Shown here piece after piece: positions 32,205 to 40,459 of a stretch of 46,063 nucleotides of DNA (the stretch's first letter is position 1; each line of letters opens with the position of its first letter). A program made the position numbers and the translations under genes. The notes beneath the pieces were generated by a model. It was not told where the DNA came from and ran no database searches. It saw nothing but the letters and a program-made list of their open reading frames with translations. The stretch lies in the NCBI RefSeq assembly GCF_000297095.1, contig NZ_AEEA01000079.1, positions 1 through 46,063 on the forward strand, written 5' to 3'. Source of the DNA: Treponema primitia ZAS-1. Its GTDB lineage: Bacteria; Spirochaetota; Spirochaetia; Treponematales; Breznakiellaceae.

Positions 32205-33024
32205 TGAAAACCTCCCTTTTAACTTTGGAAAAGACAATTTCCGAATTTCCATTGAGCAGGCCATCGTGTGTAAGGATGTCAACCTCGATGACCGCTTTCA
32301 GGGCTTGCGTGAGCATGATACCTTTCTCAACCTGCTTCATGATGGAAACCGATGGTTGCCTTTTACCGGTAAAATGATAGGTTTTCAGCTCCGAAATAAC
32401 CGGAGCGGCTCTGCTAATGAGCCCTTGGATGATATATTCACCCTCTTTTATCCGGACGCTCATTGCTTTCAGCGCTATCATGGTCTTTTCCATTCGGGCG
32501 ATTTCAATGTCCGTATGTGCAGCGATCATTTCCGCTTGGGTTTTCGCCTCTGACCCTCCGATGGCATGGATAAACCCAGCGATTGGGATAGTTACCAAAG
32601 CGGCCCTAGCTAAAAATGACAGTACATCCTCCGGTTCACTGACGAAACCCTCAAGACATTTAATATTCTGCGCCATATAATGCAGATTTTTAATATTGGT
32701 TTCCTGATAGGCGGAAAGATTCACCGCCTTATACTGCGACAGTACTTTTACCGCATTTTTTATCTCGTTTTGATACACGGATCGTTTCATATCCGCAAAG
32801 TTTTTAAGCTGGTTTTTTACCGATGCCGTTTTTCGGCAGATCCGGTTATACATTACCTGGTACGATTCCGCTGCTTCGGCACTTATCTTCTCCGCCTCAT
32901 TTCGGTCAATCATGCCTTTGATACCGGCGCCAATGCCCACGGCGGTTAAGCCAAGCCCAACCGCTTCACTTGCCGTCAATGCCGATGCGACACCGGCCGC
33001 TATTATTCCTAGTATTGGAAACAT
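32194..33024 (-). CDS. Second glycine-zipper / membrane-associated protein
   Basis: This is a 276-residue protein. The N-terminus MFPILGIIAAGVASALTASEAVGLGLTAVGIGAGIKG (37 residues) is a Gly/Ala-rich hydrophobic hairpin; a second hydrophobic patch lies near 130-150 (FLARAALVTIPIAGFIHAIGG). The rest is coiled-coil-like. I chose ATG 33024 with GGAGGG 5 nt upstream. No family recognised. It is the first gene of the 29.6-33 kb minus-strand run, and its build resembles membrane-acting effectors. Confidence 0.62.
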   Translation of the reverse strand: MFPILGIIAAGVASALTASEAVGLGLTAVGIGAGIKGMIDRNEAEKISAEAAESYQVMYNRICRKTASVKNQLKNFADMKRSVYQNEIKNAVKVLSQYKAVNLSAYQETNIKNLHYMAQNIKCLEGFVSEPEDVLSFLARAALVTIPIAGFIHAIGGSEAKTQAEMIAAHTDIEIARMEKTMIALKAMSVRIKEGEYIIQGLISRAAPVISELKTYHFTGKRQPSVSIMKQVEKGIMLTQALKAVIEVDILTHDGLLNGNSEIVFSKVKREVFNAA

Positions 33025-33098
33025 ACATACCCTCCTCATTGAACTATACCCCACATACATGGGATGCCATAATTTTTAGATACCCTTCTCACCGGAAT

Positions 33099-33128
33099 AA
33101 AAACAGGCCGCCCACTATTGGGACGGCC
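33099..33128 (-). terminator. Terminator of ssb
   Basis: GGCCGTCC and GGGCGGCC stem (33106-33128) followed by TGTTTTTATT on the minus strand. It is one of several similar GGCCGCC-type terminators in this module. Confidence 0.85.
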
Positions 33129-33151
33129 GTTTATCGTTCTCTGCCATTTGC

Positions 33152-33559
33152 CTAAAAGGGAACCGCAAACCCTTCTTCTGTATCGCCTGCGCCCGGTTGT
33201 TCCCCGGTTTCGTCCTGTTTAAACTCCGACCGGAACTCCGGACGGAACTCCACATGCTCCGCCACAATCGTTACCCTGGAACGGGCTTTTCCATCGGAGC
33301 CGGTCCACCGGTCCTGTTTTAATCGCCCTACCACTTTTACTGCTCTGCCTTTATGTCCTAAGTTTTGGACATTCTGGGCAAGTTTTGACCATGATTCAAC
33401 ATCGAAAAAGCTTACCTCCTTTTCCAGCCCTTCACCCTGTTTAAAAAAGCGGTTTGAAGCGATGCTGAACGTACAAATCGGCGTGCCTTTCGCTGTTTCA
33501 TGGTACGCAGGGTCCCGTATCAGATTGCCTTCGATAATAATAGAATTGAGATTGTTCAT
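33152..33559 (-). CDS. ssb: Single-stranded DNA-binding protein
   Basis: This is a 135-residue SSB with an intact OB fold: NSIIIEGNLIRDP, TFSIASNRFF, FFDVESWSKLAQNV, GRAVKVVGRLKQDRW and RVTIVAEHVEF. The acidic tail ends AVPF, a variant of the usual xxIPF tip that recruits partner proteins. AAGGAG precedes ATG. It is the last gene in the minus-strand replication and recombination module and probably a plasmid- or phage-type second SSB. Confidence 0.92.
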   Translation of the reverse strand: MNNLNSIIIEGNLIRDPAYHETAKGTPICTFSIASNRFFKQGEGLEKEVSFFDVESWSKLAQNVQNLGHKGRAVKVVGRLKQDRWTGSDGKARSRVTIVAEHVEFRPEFRSEFKQDETGEQPGAGDTEEGFAVPF

Positions 33560-33586
33560 GGTTCGTGCTCCTTGATTAATAGTAAA

Positions 33587-33605
33587 CCACCCTATAAAAG
33601 GACGG
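33587..33605 (-). terminator. Hairpin after the gene at 33620
   Basis: CCGTCC and GGGTGG pair with G-U pairs, followed by TTTACTATT on the minus strand. Confidence 0.5.
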
Positions 33606-33619
33606 CTTTTGCATGATAA

Positions 33620-34390
33620 CTACGCCGCTTTCTTATCGGCATCAGCTTCGGGTAGGGGCATGATGACCGCAAATACGGATTCCTCCGCGCCATACTCTTT
33701 CAGTACGATTGCCTTACCTTTTTCGTTCTGGCAATACACCGACCATATTTTCTTGGGAAGGTCTTCAAGATAGCTCAGATTGATAAGCTCCCCCGTTTGG
33801 TTCATAACAGCGTGGAACACCCTGGACAGCCGCTCGGTTTGGCTGCGGTCTTTTCTCCGGCTGGTGTCCGTAAGATCAATGACCCCCCGTTTTCGGGTAT
33901 TTTCGGGAATAACCCTTGTCCAATTCGGATAGTGTATGTTCTCCACCAGTTTGCCAAAAATGATCGTGTCTTTAGTCAAGACCGGCTTGTAATTCCCACC
34001 CGTAATTTTCAGACCAATCTCGGCAACATGAAGCCGTACACCATCAGATGCGATAAGGCGGCTGCCTTTTTTGGTTTCCTCAACATGCAGGACCGTGAGG
34101 TATTCACGGTTTACCTCTTTTGCGCTGGCTTTGAAGACAAAGGATATTGTTTCAAACTCAATTGGGTTTTCCTTACGGTTCAAAATGAAAGCAGCGGTTT
34201 CCGGCTTTGCTTCATTCTTTCTGCCCTTTGCTTTTCTAACCGGTTTAACCATTGTTTTGATCGCCGGTTTAAGTTCCGCCTTCTTGGACGGTTTTTTAGA
34301 AAAGACTTTCTTCCAATCTCTGACAATAGACGGATTGGTGTAGCCCATCCGTTCAAGGACAGGACGGGGAACGATGTTTGTTGCGCTCAT
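33620..34390 (-). CDS. Hypothetical protein, possibly clamp-like
   Basis: This 256-residue protein has a basic Lys-rich linker (about 28-65) after a short N-terminal part. The body includes REYLTVLHVEETKKGSRLIASDGVRLHVAEI, which resembles the DNA polymerase sliding-clamp strand with its ATDGHRL-type turn, and a late VFAVIMPLPEA like the clamp end MPM/R. Clamp likeness is a by-eye inference. AGGAGG precedes ATG. It lies between the Sak4-like ATPase and ssb, fitting a DNA-metabolism role. Confidence 0.55.
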   Translation of the reverse strand: MSATNIVPRPVLERMGYTNPSIVRDWKKVFSKKPSKKAELKPAIKTMVKPVRKAKGRKNEAKPETAAFILNRKENPIEFETISFVFKASAKEVNREYLTVLHVEETKKGSRLIASDGVRLHVAEIGLKITGGNYKPVLTKDTIIFGKLVENIHYPNWTRVIPENTRKRGVIDLTDTSRRKDRSQTERLSRVFHAVMNQTGELINLSYLEDLPKKIWSVYCQNEKGKAIVLKEYGAEESVFAVIMPLPEADADKKAA

Positions 34391-34421
34391 AGTGCGCCTC
34401 CTATAGGGTAATTTAACGTAA

Positions 34422-34504
34422 GACCGCCACTGACAGCGGCGGCCGCAATAAGAAGGCCGATACTGCTTCGCCGGGAGGGGACCTGACAGAACGCGGTATC
34501 GGCC
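34422..34504. repeat. Two hairpins in the intergenic space after the Sak4-like gene
   Basis: Stem CCGCCACTGACAGCGGCGG (about 34426-34444) is followed by a longer one whose perfect outer arms are GGCCGATAC (34455-34463) and GTATCGGCC (34496-34504). There is no strong U-tract, so this may be mRNA stabilisation, attenuation or a protein-binding site. Confidence 0.55.
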
Positions 34505-34521
34505 AAAGAAACAATGCGGGG

Positions 34522-35583
34522 TTACGCGGCTTGAGTAGCCGCAGGTACAGATGCGGGGATCGCCGTTTTTGGCTCATTGGCAGCTTTCCGCTTGGAAAGT
34601 TCATCGTTCAGGAACGTTTTGAGATCTTCCAAGTCTTTGATACCCGCTTCATCAGAATGGATCGATTCAATGATTTTCCGGGATTCCCCTTTTTCCATTT
34701 CGGTAAAATAGGGGTTTCCGGATTCTGAATTAGCCGTAATGATAACACCGATCTCATCAACAATCTTCTTGCCTTTTTCTTTTACGCTGCCGGCTATTGG
34801 CGGTTCCGTAAGCGGCGTTTTAGCAGGGACCGCTTTTGGAGGTTCGGTCTTAGCCTTCCCGGTTTTAGCGGGTTTCGTCTCAGGAACTGGAACCACCGTA
34901 CCGCTTGAAAGCCAATCATACAGGGCAACGCCGAAAGCCTCCCCCGGCTTGTCAATGCTCTCATCCTGAAACTTGCCGGTACGGTCTTTGGTTACCGTCG
35001 CCTGATGTTTTTGGTCCAACTCCATGAGCAGGTCAAATTCAAACTCAATGCCCTTTCCCTGCTCCGGTTTTAACCCAACTTTTTCCGGTACCGATTTTCC
35101 GTCCTTCCGCTCACCGATTACCCATTCGGTATTACTCCGCATGGTAGCGATGATATGCCCGGGAAAATTGAGGATCGCGTCAATGAACTGCTTCTGCTTC
35201 GGGTTTACCTTCGCCCAGGGCGAAAAGGTGTTTTTGCTGGCGCTGTTTTGGGCGATACGGTCTACCTCGTCGGTGAGTTCCCGCCACGCATGGGAGAGGG
35301 AATCAATAACCAGTACTTTATACCCCGCCTTGATTGCCTCGTTCATGGCGGTGATATAATCATCCACCGTCTTTTTCCCCAGGTCATTTACATCAAATGA
35401 GATGCGGTCGGAATACTTGGATGCTGATCTGGCCTCCGTATCGATAACCGCGAAGGGTACGCCCATCGTATCGGCAATCCCCTTCGCCATCAGCAAGGCC
35501 GTCATGGTTTTCCCGGAACCTGACGGGCCGAATAACGCGCACCGCAAATAGAGTTGGGTACGCTCCGCTTTCTTAAAAGCCAT
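34522..35583 (-). CDS. Sak4-like AAA/RecA-type ATPase
   Basis: This is a 353-residue phage/plasmid ATPase. Walker A is GPSGSGKT (19-26), with VIDTEARSASKYSD after it and Walker B VLVIDSLSHAW near 94. This fits the AAA_24/Sak4 group of single-strand annealing recombinases that work with a cognate SSB. The C-terminal third is a variable Pro/Lys/Ala-rich linker plus a helical end. AGGAG precedes ATG. Neighbours are ssb and a PD-(D/E)XK nuclease, the usual recombination set. Confidence 0.82.
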   Translation of the reverse strand: MAFKKAERTQLYLRCALFGPSGSGKTMTALLMAKGIADTMGVPFAVIDTEARSASKYSDRISFDVNDLGKKTVDDYITAMNEAIKAGYKVLVIDSLSHAWRELTDEVDRIAQNSASKNTFSPWAKVNPKQKQFIDAILNFPGHIIATMRSNTEWVIGERKDGKSVPEKVGLKPEQGKGIEFEFDLLMELDQKHQATVTKDRTGKFQDESIDKPGEAFGVALYDWLSSGTVVPVPETKPAKTGKAKTEPPKAVPAKTPLTEPPIAGSVKEKGKKIVDEIGVIITANSESGNPYFTEMEKGESRKIIESIHSDEAGIKDLEDLKTFLNDELSKRKAANEPKTAIPASVPAATQAA

Positions 35584-35685
35584 TTTACTTCTCCTTTGCC
35601 GGGTTATTTAGTAACCCGACTTCGTACTATCAACTTCGGTATTGATCATCATCCATACCGGATTTGTATACCGTAAGCTGTTCTG

Positions 35686-35904
35686 TTAAATCATGTGCCG
35701 GTTATATAAGCGCTGATACAGAGTACCCTCACCATGCCGGATATTGATTTTAAAGATATATGCCCCCTGTCGGATAATGTCGCAGTCATGTCCCCAAAAT
35801 AATTTCCGCATCCCTGTTATGCTTGGGTGAGGGCCTGCCGAGGGTATATCGGCATCAGTTAAATCAAGCGCCGACCGGGGTACATAGACAGTCCTTCCCT
35901 TCAA
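35686..35904 (-). CDS. Hypothetical small protein, probable TTG start
   Basis: The frame is open from 35961, but the only good ribosome site, AAGGAG, stands 6 nt before a TTG at 35904, giving a 72-residue protein beginning KGRTVYVPRSALDLTDAD after the start Met. Many positive residues. No family recognised. It follows the nuclease gene by 19 nt. Confidence 0.5.
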   Translation of the reverse strand: MKGRTVYVPRSALDLTDADIPSAGPHPSITGMRKLFWGHDCDIIRQGAYIFKINIRHGEGTLYQRLYNRHMI

Positions 35905-35923
35905 GTAATTCTCCTTCCACCTG

Positions 35924-36802
35924 TTAGGCCGCCGCCTTGATATCCGGGATGTTGACACCATCCTGACAGTAATTGCAGAACCCCCGGCAAAGACAGTAAG
36001 ACTGACATTTCACCGATTCCCCGGGACGTATTTCAACGGAGTGGCCTTTACCCAGTTCGGCGGCCATAGACTCCGCCGTTTCTTTGTCATCCAAAACACA
36101 CACCGCCGTTTTCCTTCCCTCCTTCTTGACGGCATATTTAGTCGGCTTATCCCACCGTTCATCGGGAGTACAGGGGGGAATATCGTTATCCCCAAGTTCC
36201 TGACACCGTACATATTCCCGGATCTTATTTTTAATAAAGTTTTCTATCTTGAGAATATTCAGGAAGCTAACGCCAAACTCATAGACGTATACCGGGTTTT
36301 TGGGATATTGGTAATCACGGGTTGCATCGGTTTTACTATGGTCTTTCAGTAAGGCGATGAACCGGCACTGCTTAACCATAAATCCGTTTCGGGCAAGGAG
36401 CCAGGAATATATCATTCCCTGCTTGTACCAATCGTCAAAATCACCAACCTTAATCTTCCAGATCGAGGCGGTTTTATAATCGCAGATAATACCGTTTTGC
36501 ATGTCGTAGTTGTCGATTCGGCCTGTTACGGTAATATCACCTACGGGGTAGCTTATTTCCTGTTCGGTAAAGTCATGCTCCCCTTCCTGTTCCAAGAGAG
36601 AGTGAACCGCTGTACCCCAGATAGCCCATATCCGGTCTGATACATCATCCTCCAAATGCTCCCAATGGCGGTCGGTAAGGATGATTTGTTTTACCCCCTG
36701 TAAAAGTGTCGTAGCCGAAATACACCCCGGCTGATTGTGCCGTTCCGTGGAAACTGCTTTTACCAGCCCCTCCGGAAGATTCAATTTGTTGGTTATTATC
36801 AT
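35924..36802 (-). CDS. PD-(D/E)XK nuclease, Cas4/RecB-like
   Basis: This 292-residue protein has a RecB-type core: GTAVHSLLE (His67), TGRIDNYD (Asp97), IICDYKTAS (Asp108, Lys110) and WYKQGMIYSWLLA (QxxxY motif). The C-terminus has a Cys group, CQSYCLCRGFCNYC, that could hold an Fe-S cluster as in Cas4/AddB-like exonucleases. It lies next to the Sak4-like gene, so a role in recombination or DNA end processing of the element is likely. It is not near any CRISPR. Confidence 0.82.
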   Translation of the reverse strand: MIITNKLNLPEGLVKAVSTERHNQPGCISATTLLQGVKQIILTDRHWEHLEDDVSDRIWAIWGTAVHSLLEQEGEHDFTEQEISYPVGDITVTGRIDNYDMQNGIICDYKTASIWKIKVGDFDDWYKQGMIYSWLLARNGFMVKQCRFIALLKDHSKTDATRDYQYPKNPVYVYEFGVSFLNILKIENFIKNKIREYVRCQELGDNDIPPCTPDERWDKPTKYAVKKEGRKTAVCVLDDKETAESMAAELGKGHSVEIRPGESVKCQSYCLCRGFCNYCQDGVNIPDIKAAA

Positions 36803-36811
36803 AGATACCTC

Positions 36812-37276
36812 CTATGCAGTTTCTTCGTCCTCATCCGCATCCAGGTAACCGAGTTCAACCATGTCCTCGCGGGTCATGTCCCAGCTATCATCCCGGATCA
36901 CTTCGCCCTGCCGGCTTTCAAAAACACCCCTGAAACCGATACCGCCTTCGCTGTATTCAAGCGTAAAAGATAGAGCGGTGTACCTTTTGGTAAGGGCTTC
37001 CAGTATCGGGATCGGGGGAGACCAGGCGGTTTCAAACCAGACCGAAATAGAACCGTCATTATCTTCAATATCGCACTCTGAGATATTCCCGTTTGTACCC
37101 CAATGGTCATACTGTTTTTCATACCAGTCTTCACCCGGTTCCCCTAAAGGAACTATCTTCTCAAAGTCTAAGGTTTTTCGGTTATACTCGTTCTCTGAAA
37201 AACATTCAGACAGAAAAACATCCACGTCTTTCCTAGAACCTTCCGCTTTTAAACGGTTTTCACACCAGTTCGGCAT
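36812..37276 (-). CDS. YubB/DUF1281-like protein
   Basis: This 154-residue protein starts MPNWCENRLKAEG, the signature of the YubB ferredoxin-like family (DUF1281, Api92-like) of plasmids and phages. It has a conserved WGTNGNISECDIE and FETAWSPPIPILEAL further on. I chose ATG 37276 with GGAGG 6 nt upstream. Molecular role unknown. It is one of several maintenance genes on this strand. Confidence 0.8.
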   Translation of the reverse strand: MPNWCENRLKAEGSRKDVDVFLSECFSENEYNRKTLDFEKIVPLGEPGEDWYEKQYDHWGTNGNISECDIEDNDGSISVWFETAWSPPIPILEALTKRYTALSFTLEYSEGGIGFRGVFESRQGEVIRDDSWDMTREDMVELGYLDADEDEETA

Positions 37277-37277
37277 A

Positions 37278-37526
37278 CTACCCTCCTGCAATAGACGTTT
37301 GCTGAGTAACCGGCTTGTAGCTTTGATGAAGCTTTTCACGCAGTTCGGCAAACTCACCGATATGAAATACTCTGCTCCCAACCCGCAGGTGGTATTCATC
37401 AATATACTGACAGACCTCATGCACCACAGAACCGTCATTCAAGCTAATCTCAATTTCGTCTCCGTCTTTGATGGTAAACAGCGTTTTATACGAACTGTTA
37501 ATAAAACGAATTTCTTTCGTTTCCAT
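37278..37526 (-). CDS. Hypothetical 82-residue protein
   Basis: The protein (METKEIRFINSSYKTLFTIKDGDEIEI) looks like a small beta-rich fold. AAAGGAGG precedes ATG. Its stop lies just before the YubB-like start. Similar short proteins are common next to YubB-like genes on mobile elements. No function known. Confidence 0.65.
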   Translation of the reverse strand: METKEIRFINSSYKTLFTIKDGDEIEISLNDGSVVHEVCQYIDEYHLRVGSRVFHIGEFAELREKLHQSYKPVTQQTSIAGG

Positions 37527-37544
37527 ATAAATCCTCCTTTGGGT

Positions 37545-37736
37545 TTATAATAAGCCTTTTGTTATCAGGTTCAGGATTTCCTGACTAATCGCCTGAACAC
37601 GGACGGTTGCTTCACGATACCCTTGATCGTCCGAACGAACAGATGCCCACCGTTCATTGAATAATTGCATCAATGGACTGCCGACTCGCGCATGGCGTTC
37701 AACTATTTTCAGTTTTTCAGAAATATCGGTTTTCAT
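37545..37736 (-). CDS. Hypothetical 63-residue protein
   Basis: Small helical protein (LKIVERHARVGSPLMQLFNERWASV). Its ATG overlaps the upstream gene end by 4 nt, and GAGGGG stands 4-5 nt before it. Function unknown. Confidence 0.6.
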   Translation of the reverse strand: MKTDISEKLKIVERHARVGSPLMQLFNERWASVRSDDQGYREATVRVQAISQEILNLITKGLL

Positions 37737-37966
37737 GGTACCCCTCCGCTTTTATCTGCATCACCCTTTTTTCTGAAATCATCCAGTAATCCGATATAGT
37801 CAAAATCTTCAAGTTCGCTGAGTAGGCCATCAAAGTCTTCTGACGGCCCGAGCATATCCGCAATCGCACGAATGGCCATTGAATCAACTCCATAGTCATC
37901 CGCAAGATTATTGAGGTAATCGTCACGATCTTTATAACCATGTGAGGTATAATTTGGTTCTCTCAT
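37733..37966 (-). CDS. Hypothetical 77-residue acidic protein
   Basis: Acidic protein (DDYLNNLADDYGVDSMAIRAIADMLG) of a type frequent on mobile elements. GGAAG stands upstream of ATG. It overlaps the next gene by 4 nt. Function unknown. Confidence 0.65.
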   Translation of the reverse strand: MREPNYTSHGYKDRDDYLNNLADDYGVDSMAIRAIADMLGPSEDFDGLLSELEDFDYIGLLDDFRKKGDADKSGGVP

Positions 37967-37990
37967 TCCATTACTTCCGTTATTTGCGTT

Positions 37991-38017
37991 AAAATAAGCC
38001 GCCCTTACGGACGGCCT
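37991..38017 (-). terminator. Terminator of the DUF932 gene
   Basis: GGCCGTCC-GTAA-GGGCGGC stem (37999-38017) followed by TTATTTT on the minus strand. Confidence 0.8.
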
Positions 38018-38044
38018 TTAAGATGGTAAGAATGGGTTTGCGTA

Positions 38045-38998
38045 CTATGCCGCAAGCTCCAGGATAATTTCCTGGGCATGAGTCATCACTTCATCACCGT
38101 CCAGAAACCGCGCCATTTTTGTGTCCGCATAAGTCGCCGTTTTACGTCTTGGTTCCGCATTGGAACGGTAATCCGCGATTGCCTGATATGCTCCCCATGC
38201 CGTTCCCCGGAAGTTTTGTAAATCATCCTTCTGCTTAAAGAGAGTTTTGATAAGCTCCTTTACTTCGAGGTTTGATTTGACTTGGCGGGTAGACATCTGT
38301 TTTGAAGCAGGGAACAGTTTATCCAGCACTTTCGTGATATTTACCTTCTTTCCGGCGAGCATGGATGCAAATACTTCAAGATCGTGGAAGTATTTAGATG
38401 CCGCGCCCATGGTTCGCAGAGCTTCGTCTTTCCGCTGTTCCATATTAGTCAGGTGACGGATTGATATTTTCCGTTTTGCCGTATGGAGCGCTGCCGTTAG
38501 GGTGTTGTTACAAACTACCCGGATACCGGTCAAGAAAACTTGCAGGGATGCCGTGCCGTCGTGGGCATTGGATAGACAAAGATAGGGCTGATAGTCATCG
38601 CCTACAATTCGGCTTTTTGGCATATTTACCAGCATGAAAACCCTCCGGCCATTCCAAAGACTACCGGCAGTTTCGTAGGTACATTTTGCCTTATTTGTCC
38701 CTATCAATTCATCCGCAAAGGCAAAAACATCTTTGTTTTGAGCAACACAGTACCGGTCCGTTACGATACCAAGGACTTCCTTTGTGTCACTCCTGACATT
38801 TGCCACAAAACCCGGAATTGCTTGCACCCAGTTCCCCGCAGCAAACACCGAAATTTGGTCAACCTTCCAGATAAGTTTCGCCGCTTTGATGGCTTCATCC
38901 GAAGTAAGTACGCCGTCCAATACCGTTCCAATTTCATGCCACGGTACAACGCCTTTGCCGCTGAACATCCAATCGTTTTCCATAATTCCATGTGCCAT
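38045..38998 (-). CDS. DUF932 phage/plasmid-like protein
   Basis: This 317-residue protein matches the DUF932 (TIGR03299) family: MAHGIMENDWMFSGKGVVPWHEIGTVLDG at the start, then YCVAQNKDVFAFADEL, and FLTGIRVVCNNTLTAAL in the middle. Function unknown, but the family is a reliable marker of phages, plasmids and integrated elements. AGGTG stands 8 nt before ATG. It is flanked by two GGCCGCC terminators, so it is monocistronic. Confidence 0.85.
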   Translation of the reverse strand: MAHGIMENDWMFSGKGVVPWHEIGTVLDGVLTSDEAIKAAKLIWKVDQISVFAAGNWVQAIPGFVANVRSDTKEVLGIVTDRYCVAQNKDVFAFADELIGTNKAKCTYETAGSLWNGRRVFMLVNMPKSRIVGDDYQPYLCLSNAHDGTASLQVFLTGIRVVCNNTLTAALHTAKRKISIRHLTNMEQRKDEALRTMGAASKYFHDLEVFASMLAGKKVNITKVLDKLFPASKQMSTRQVKSNLEVKELIKTLFKQKDDLQNFRGTAWGAYQAIADYRSNAEPRRKTATYADTKMARFLDGDEVMTHAQEIILELAA

Positions 38999-39024
38999 AA
39001 TTAAGCACCTCCAAAAATGAAATA

Positions 39025-39045
39025 GGCCGCCTCAATCGGGCGGCC
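39025..39045 (-). terminator. Terminator after the RadC-like gene
   Basis: Perfect GGCCGCC/GGCGGCC stem followed by TATTTCATTT on the minus strand. A smaller stem, GGCAGC-GTT-GCTGCC, lies at 39063-39077. Confidence 0.8.
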
Positions 39046-39114
39046 TTTGTGTGATATTTCCAGGCAGCAACGCTGCCATAATAAGGAAGTTAATAGTTCT
39101 GAGGGATCATAGAT

Positions 39115-39582
39115 TTATGTTCCTTCCAAAAAATCTTTCAATGTAAATTTCAAGATTTCATCATCTTCCGGCAGGCAGCCGTTTTTCCTAAAGCTGAAAT
39201 ACTCTGATTTCCCTATAATAAGATGATCCAGTACATTGACTCCTATGATATGACCTGCGGCTACAAGTCTATTGGTTATGCCCTTGTCTTCGTTTGATGG
39301 CTCTAAATCTCCGGAAGGATGATTGTGGCAAAGAACTACGGCAGTGGCCAGGTCTTGTATAGCCGGGTAGAATACTTCCCGGGGATGGATGATTGTCCGG
39401 TTAATAAGACCGGTAGTTACAATACGGACAGACAATGGCTCATGGACGCTATTGAGCGTCACTACAATGAACTGCTCCTTTTTAGCCTGGGCATATCGTT
39501 TGACAAGGTCGTATATATCATCGGGGTTCTGAATCTTTCCAGCGTATGCTACTTTCCGTTCAGAGACGATTTCATAGAGCAT
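39115..39582 (-). CDS. RadC-like JAB-domain protein
   Basis: This 155-residue protein is the C-terminal JAB/MPN part of RadC (YeeS-like). The zinc site is HNHPSGD (His86, His88, Ser90, Asp92), preceded by the typical LNSVHEPLSVRIVTTG and HPREVFYPAI. It lacks the helix-hairpin-helix of chromosomal RadC. Element-borne copies are widespread, with no settled role. I chose ATG 39582 with AGGAGG 7 nt upstream. Confidence 0.88.
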   Translation of the reverse strand: MLYEIVSERKVAYAGKIQNPDDIYDLVKRYAQAKKEQFIVVTLNSVHEPLSVRIVTTGLINRTIIHPREVFYPAIQDLATAVVLCHNHPSGDLEPSNEDKGITNRLVAAGHIIGVNVLDHLIIGKSEYFSFRKNGCLPEDDEILKFTLKDFLEGT

Positions 39583-39607
39583 AGAGATACCTCCTGTAAA
39601 TGAATAA

Positions 39608-39629
39608 GGCCGCCCCATGCGGAGCGGCC
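39608..39629 (-). terminator. Terminator upstream of the RadC-like gene
   Basis: GGCCGCTCC and GGGGCGGCC stem, loop GCAT, followed by TTATTC on the minus strand. It would end a transcript from the small frame at 39710-39847. Confidence 0.65.
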
Positions 39630-39709
39630 CAGATAACTTATAAGTTATTCTAAGTAATAATATATAAGTGTAGGAGGGGTTTGATACGGTTTTAAATTAT
39701 TTACTAGTA

Positions 39710-39847
39710 TTAATGTCTCAATTTATACTGTTTAATTAAAACATCTCTTTCATCTCGATTCTTTAAATATTCTTTTTTAACATTTTTTAAAAAATCAAAA
39801 TGCCAATTATATTTCGCAACAATTTCATGATCCATTTCTTTTTCCAT
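39710..39847 (-). CDS. Possible 45-residue protein
   Basis: The frame MEKEMDHEIVAKYNWHFDFL, then a Lys-rich end, is very AT-rich and ends 80 nt before a good terminator. No clear ribosome site. It could be a small gene or the tail of a degraded one. Confidence 0.3.
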   Translation of the reverse strand: MEKEMDHEIVAKYNWHFDFLKNVKKEYLKNRDERDVLIKQYKLRH

Positions 39848-40014
39848 GAAATCAAGTTAAAACGGCTTTTAACCCCTGGATATTTCACAAAGGTAATATT
39901 TGGGGGGATTTTAAGCAGATTGGGTTTGGCGGCTATATATTATCAGTCAAATACTACCCGTACCGCAAAAAAGTAAAATTTCGCTATCTTAAAGAATATT
40001 TGCTCTTATCGCCC

Positions 40015-40043
40015 TTGACACTTTGAACTATATGTAGTATCTT
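40015..40043 (+). promoter_or_regulatory. Possible plus-strand promoter
   Basis: TTGACA, a 17-nt spacer and TATCTT, about 110 nt before the zinc-ribbon fragment. It could also be a distant promoter of the AAA+ operon. Confidence 0.4.
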
Positions 40044-40100
40044 TTTCATGATGAATCCCACCTAAAACCAGATTTAATATCGCATCTGTATGATTTTACG

Positions 40101-40118
40101 CAATAGGTATGCCTATTG
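40101..40118. promoter_or_regulatory. 7-bp perfect palindrome
   Basis: CAATAGG-TATG-CCTATTG, the form of a dimeric repressor site, between the possible promoter at 40015 and the small frame at 40155. Confidence 0.4.
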
Positions 40119-40154
40119 AGGTAAAAAATAGTACGGAACGGATTAGGTCTTAAA

Positions 40155-40268
40155 ATGACTTGTATCGGCTGTGGCAAATCCTTCTCCTTTTCTCAAAAGG
40201 GGCAAGGTTTCAATTGGCCCAGCAAGACAGGCCAGAAAAAACCTCATCTTAAAGAACCCAGACGCTAA
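40155..40268 (+). pseudogene. Zinc-ribbon protein fragment
   Basis: The frame MTCIGCGKSFSFSQKGQGF with a Cys pair resembles the start of small probable-zinc-ribbon proteins, which normally continue to a second Cys pair. Here the frame ends in a Lys/Arg-rich piece, and downstream DNA gives KCEGRYQDKRSS after the stop, as if one stop codon broke the gene. A true 37-residue protein is less likely. Confidence 0.4.
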
Positions 40269-40459
40269 AAATGTGAAGGTCGCTATCAGGACAAGCGATC
40301 TTCCATAAAACAAAGGGGACCGGCGCTCCCCCCTCTATATGCGGAAACCGTTCAGTCGAAGACCGGGACTCATCCGCCAAAAACTATCGACCTTATAGAA
40401 GCACCCTTTGCCTTTTACAAATGCAGAGCGTTCATGTTGCGTTATACCGGTTTTAGGTT

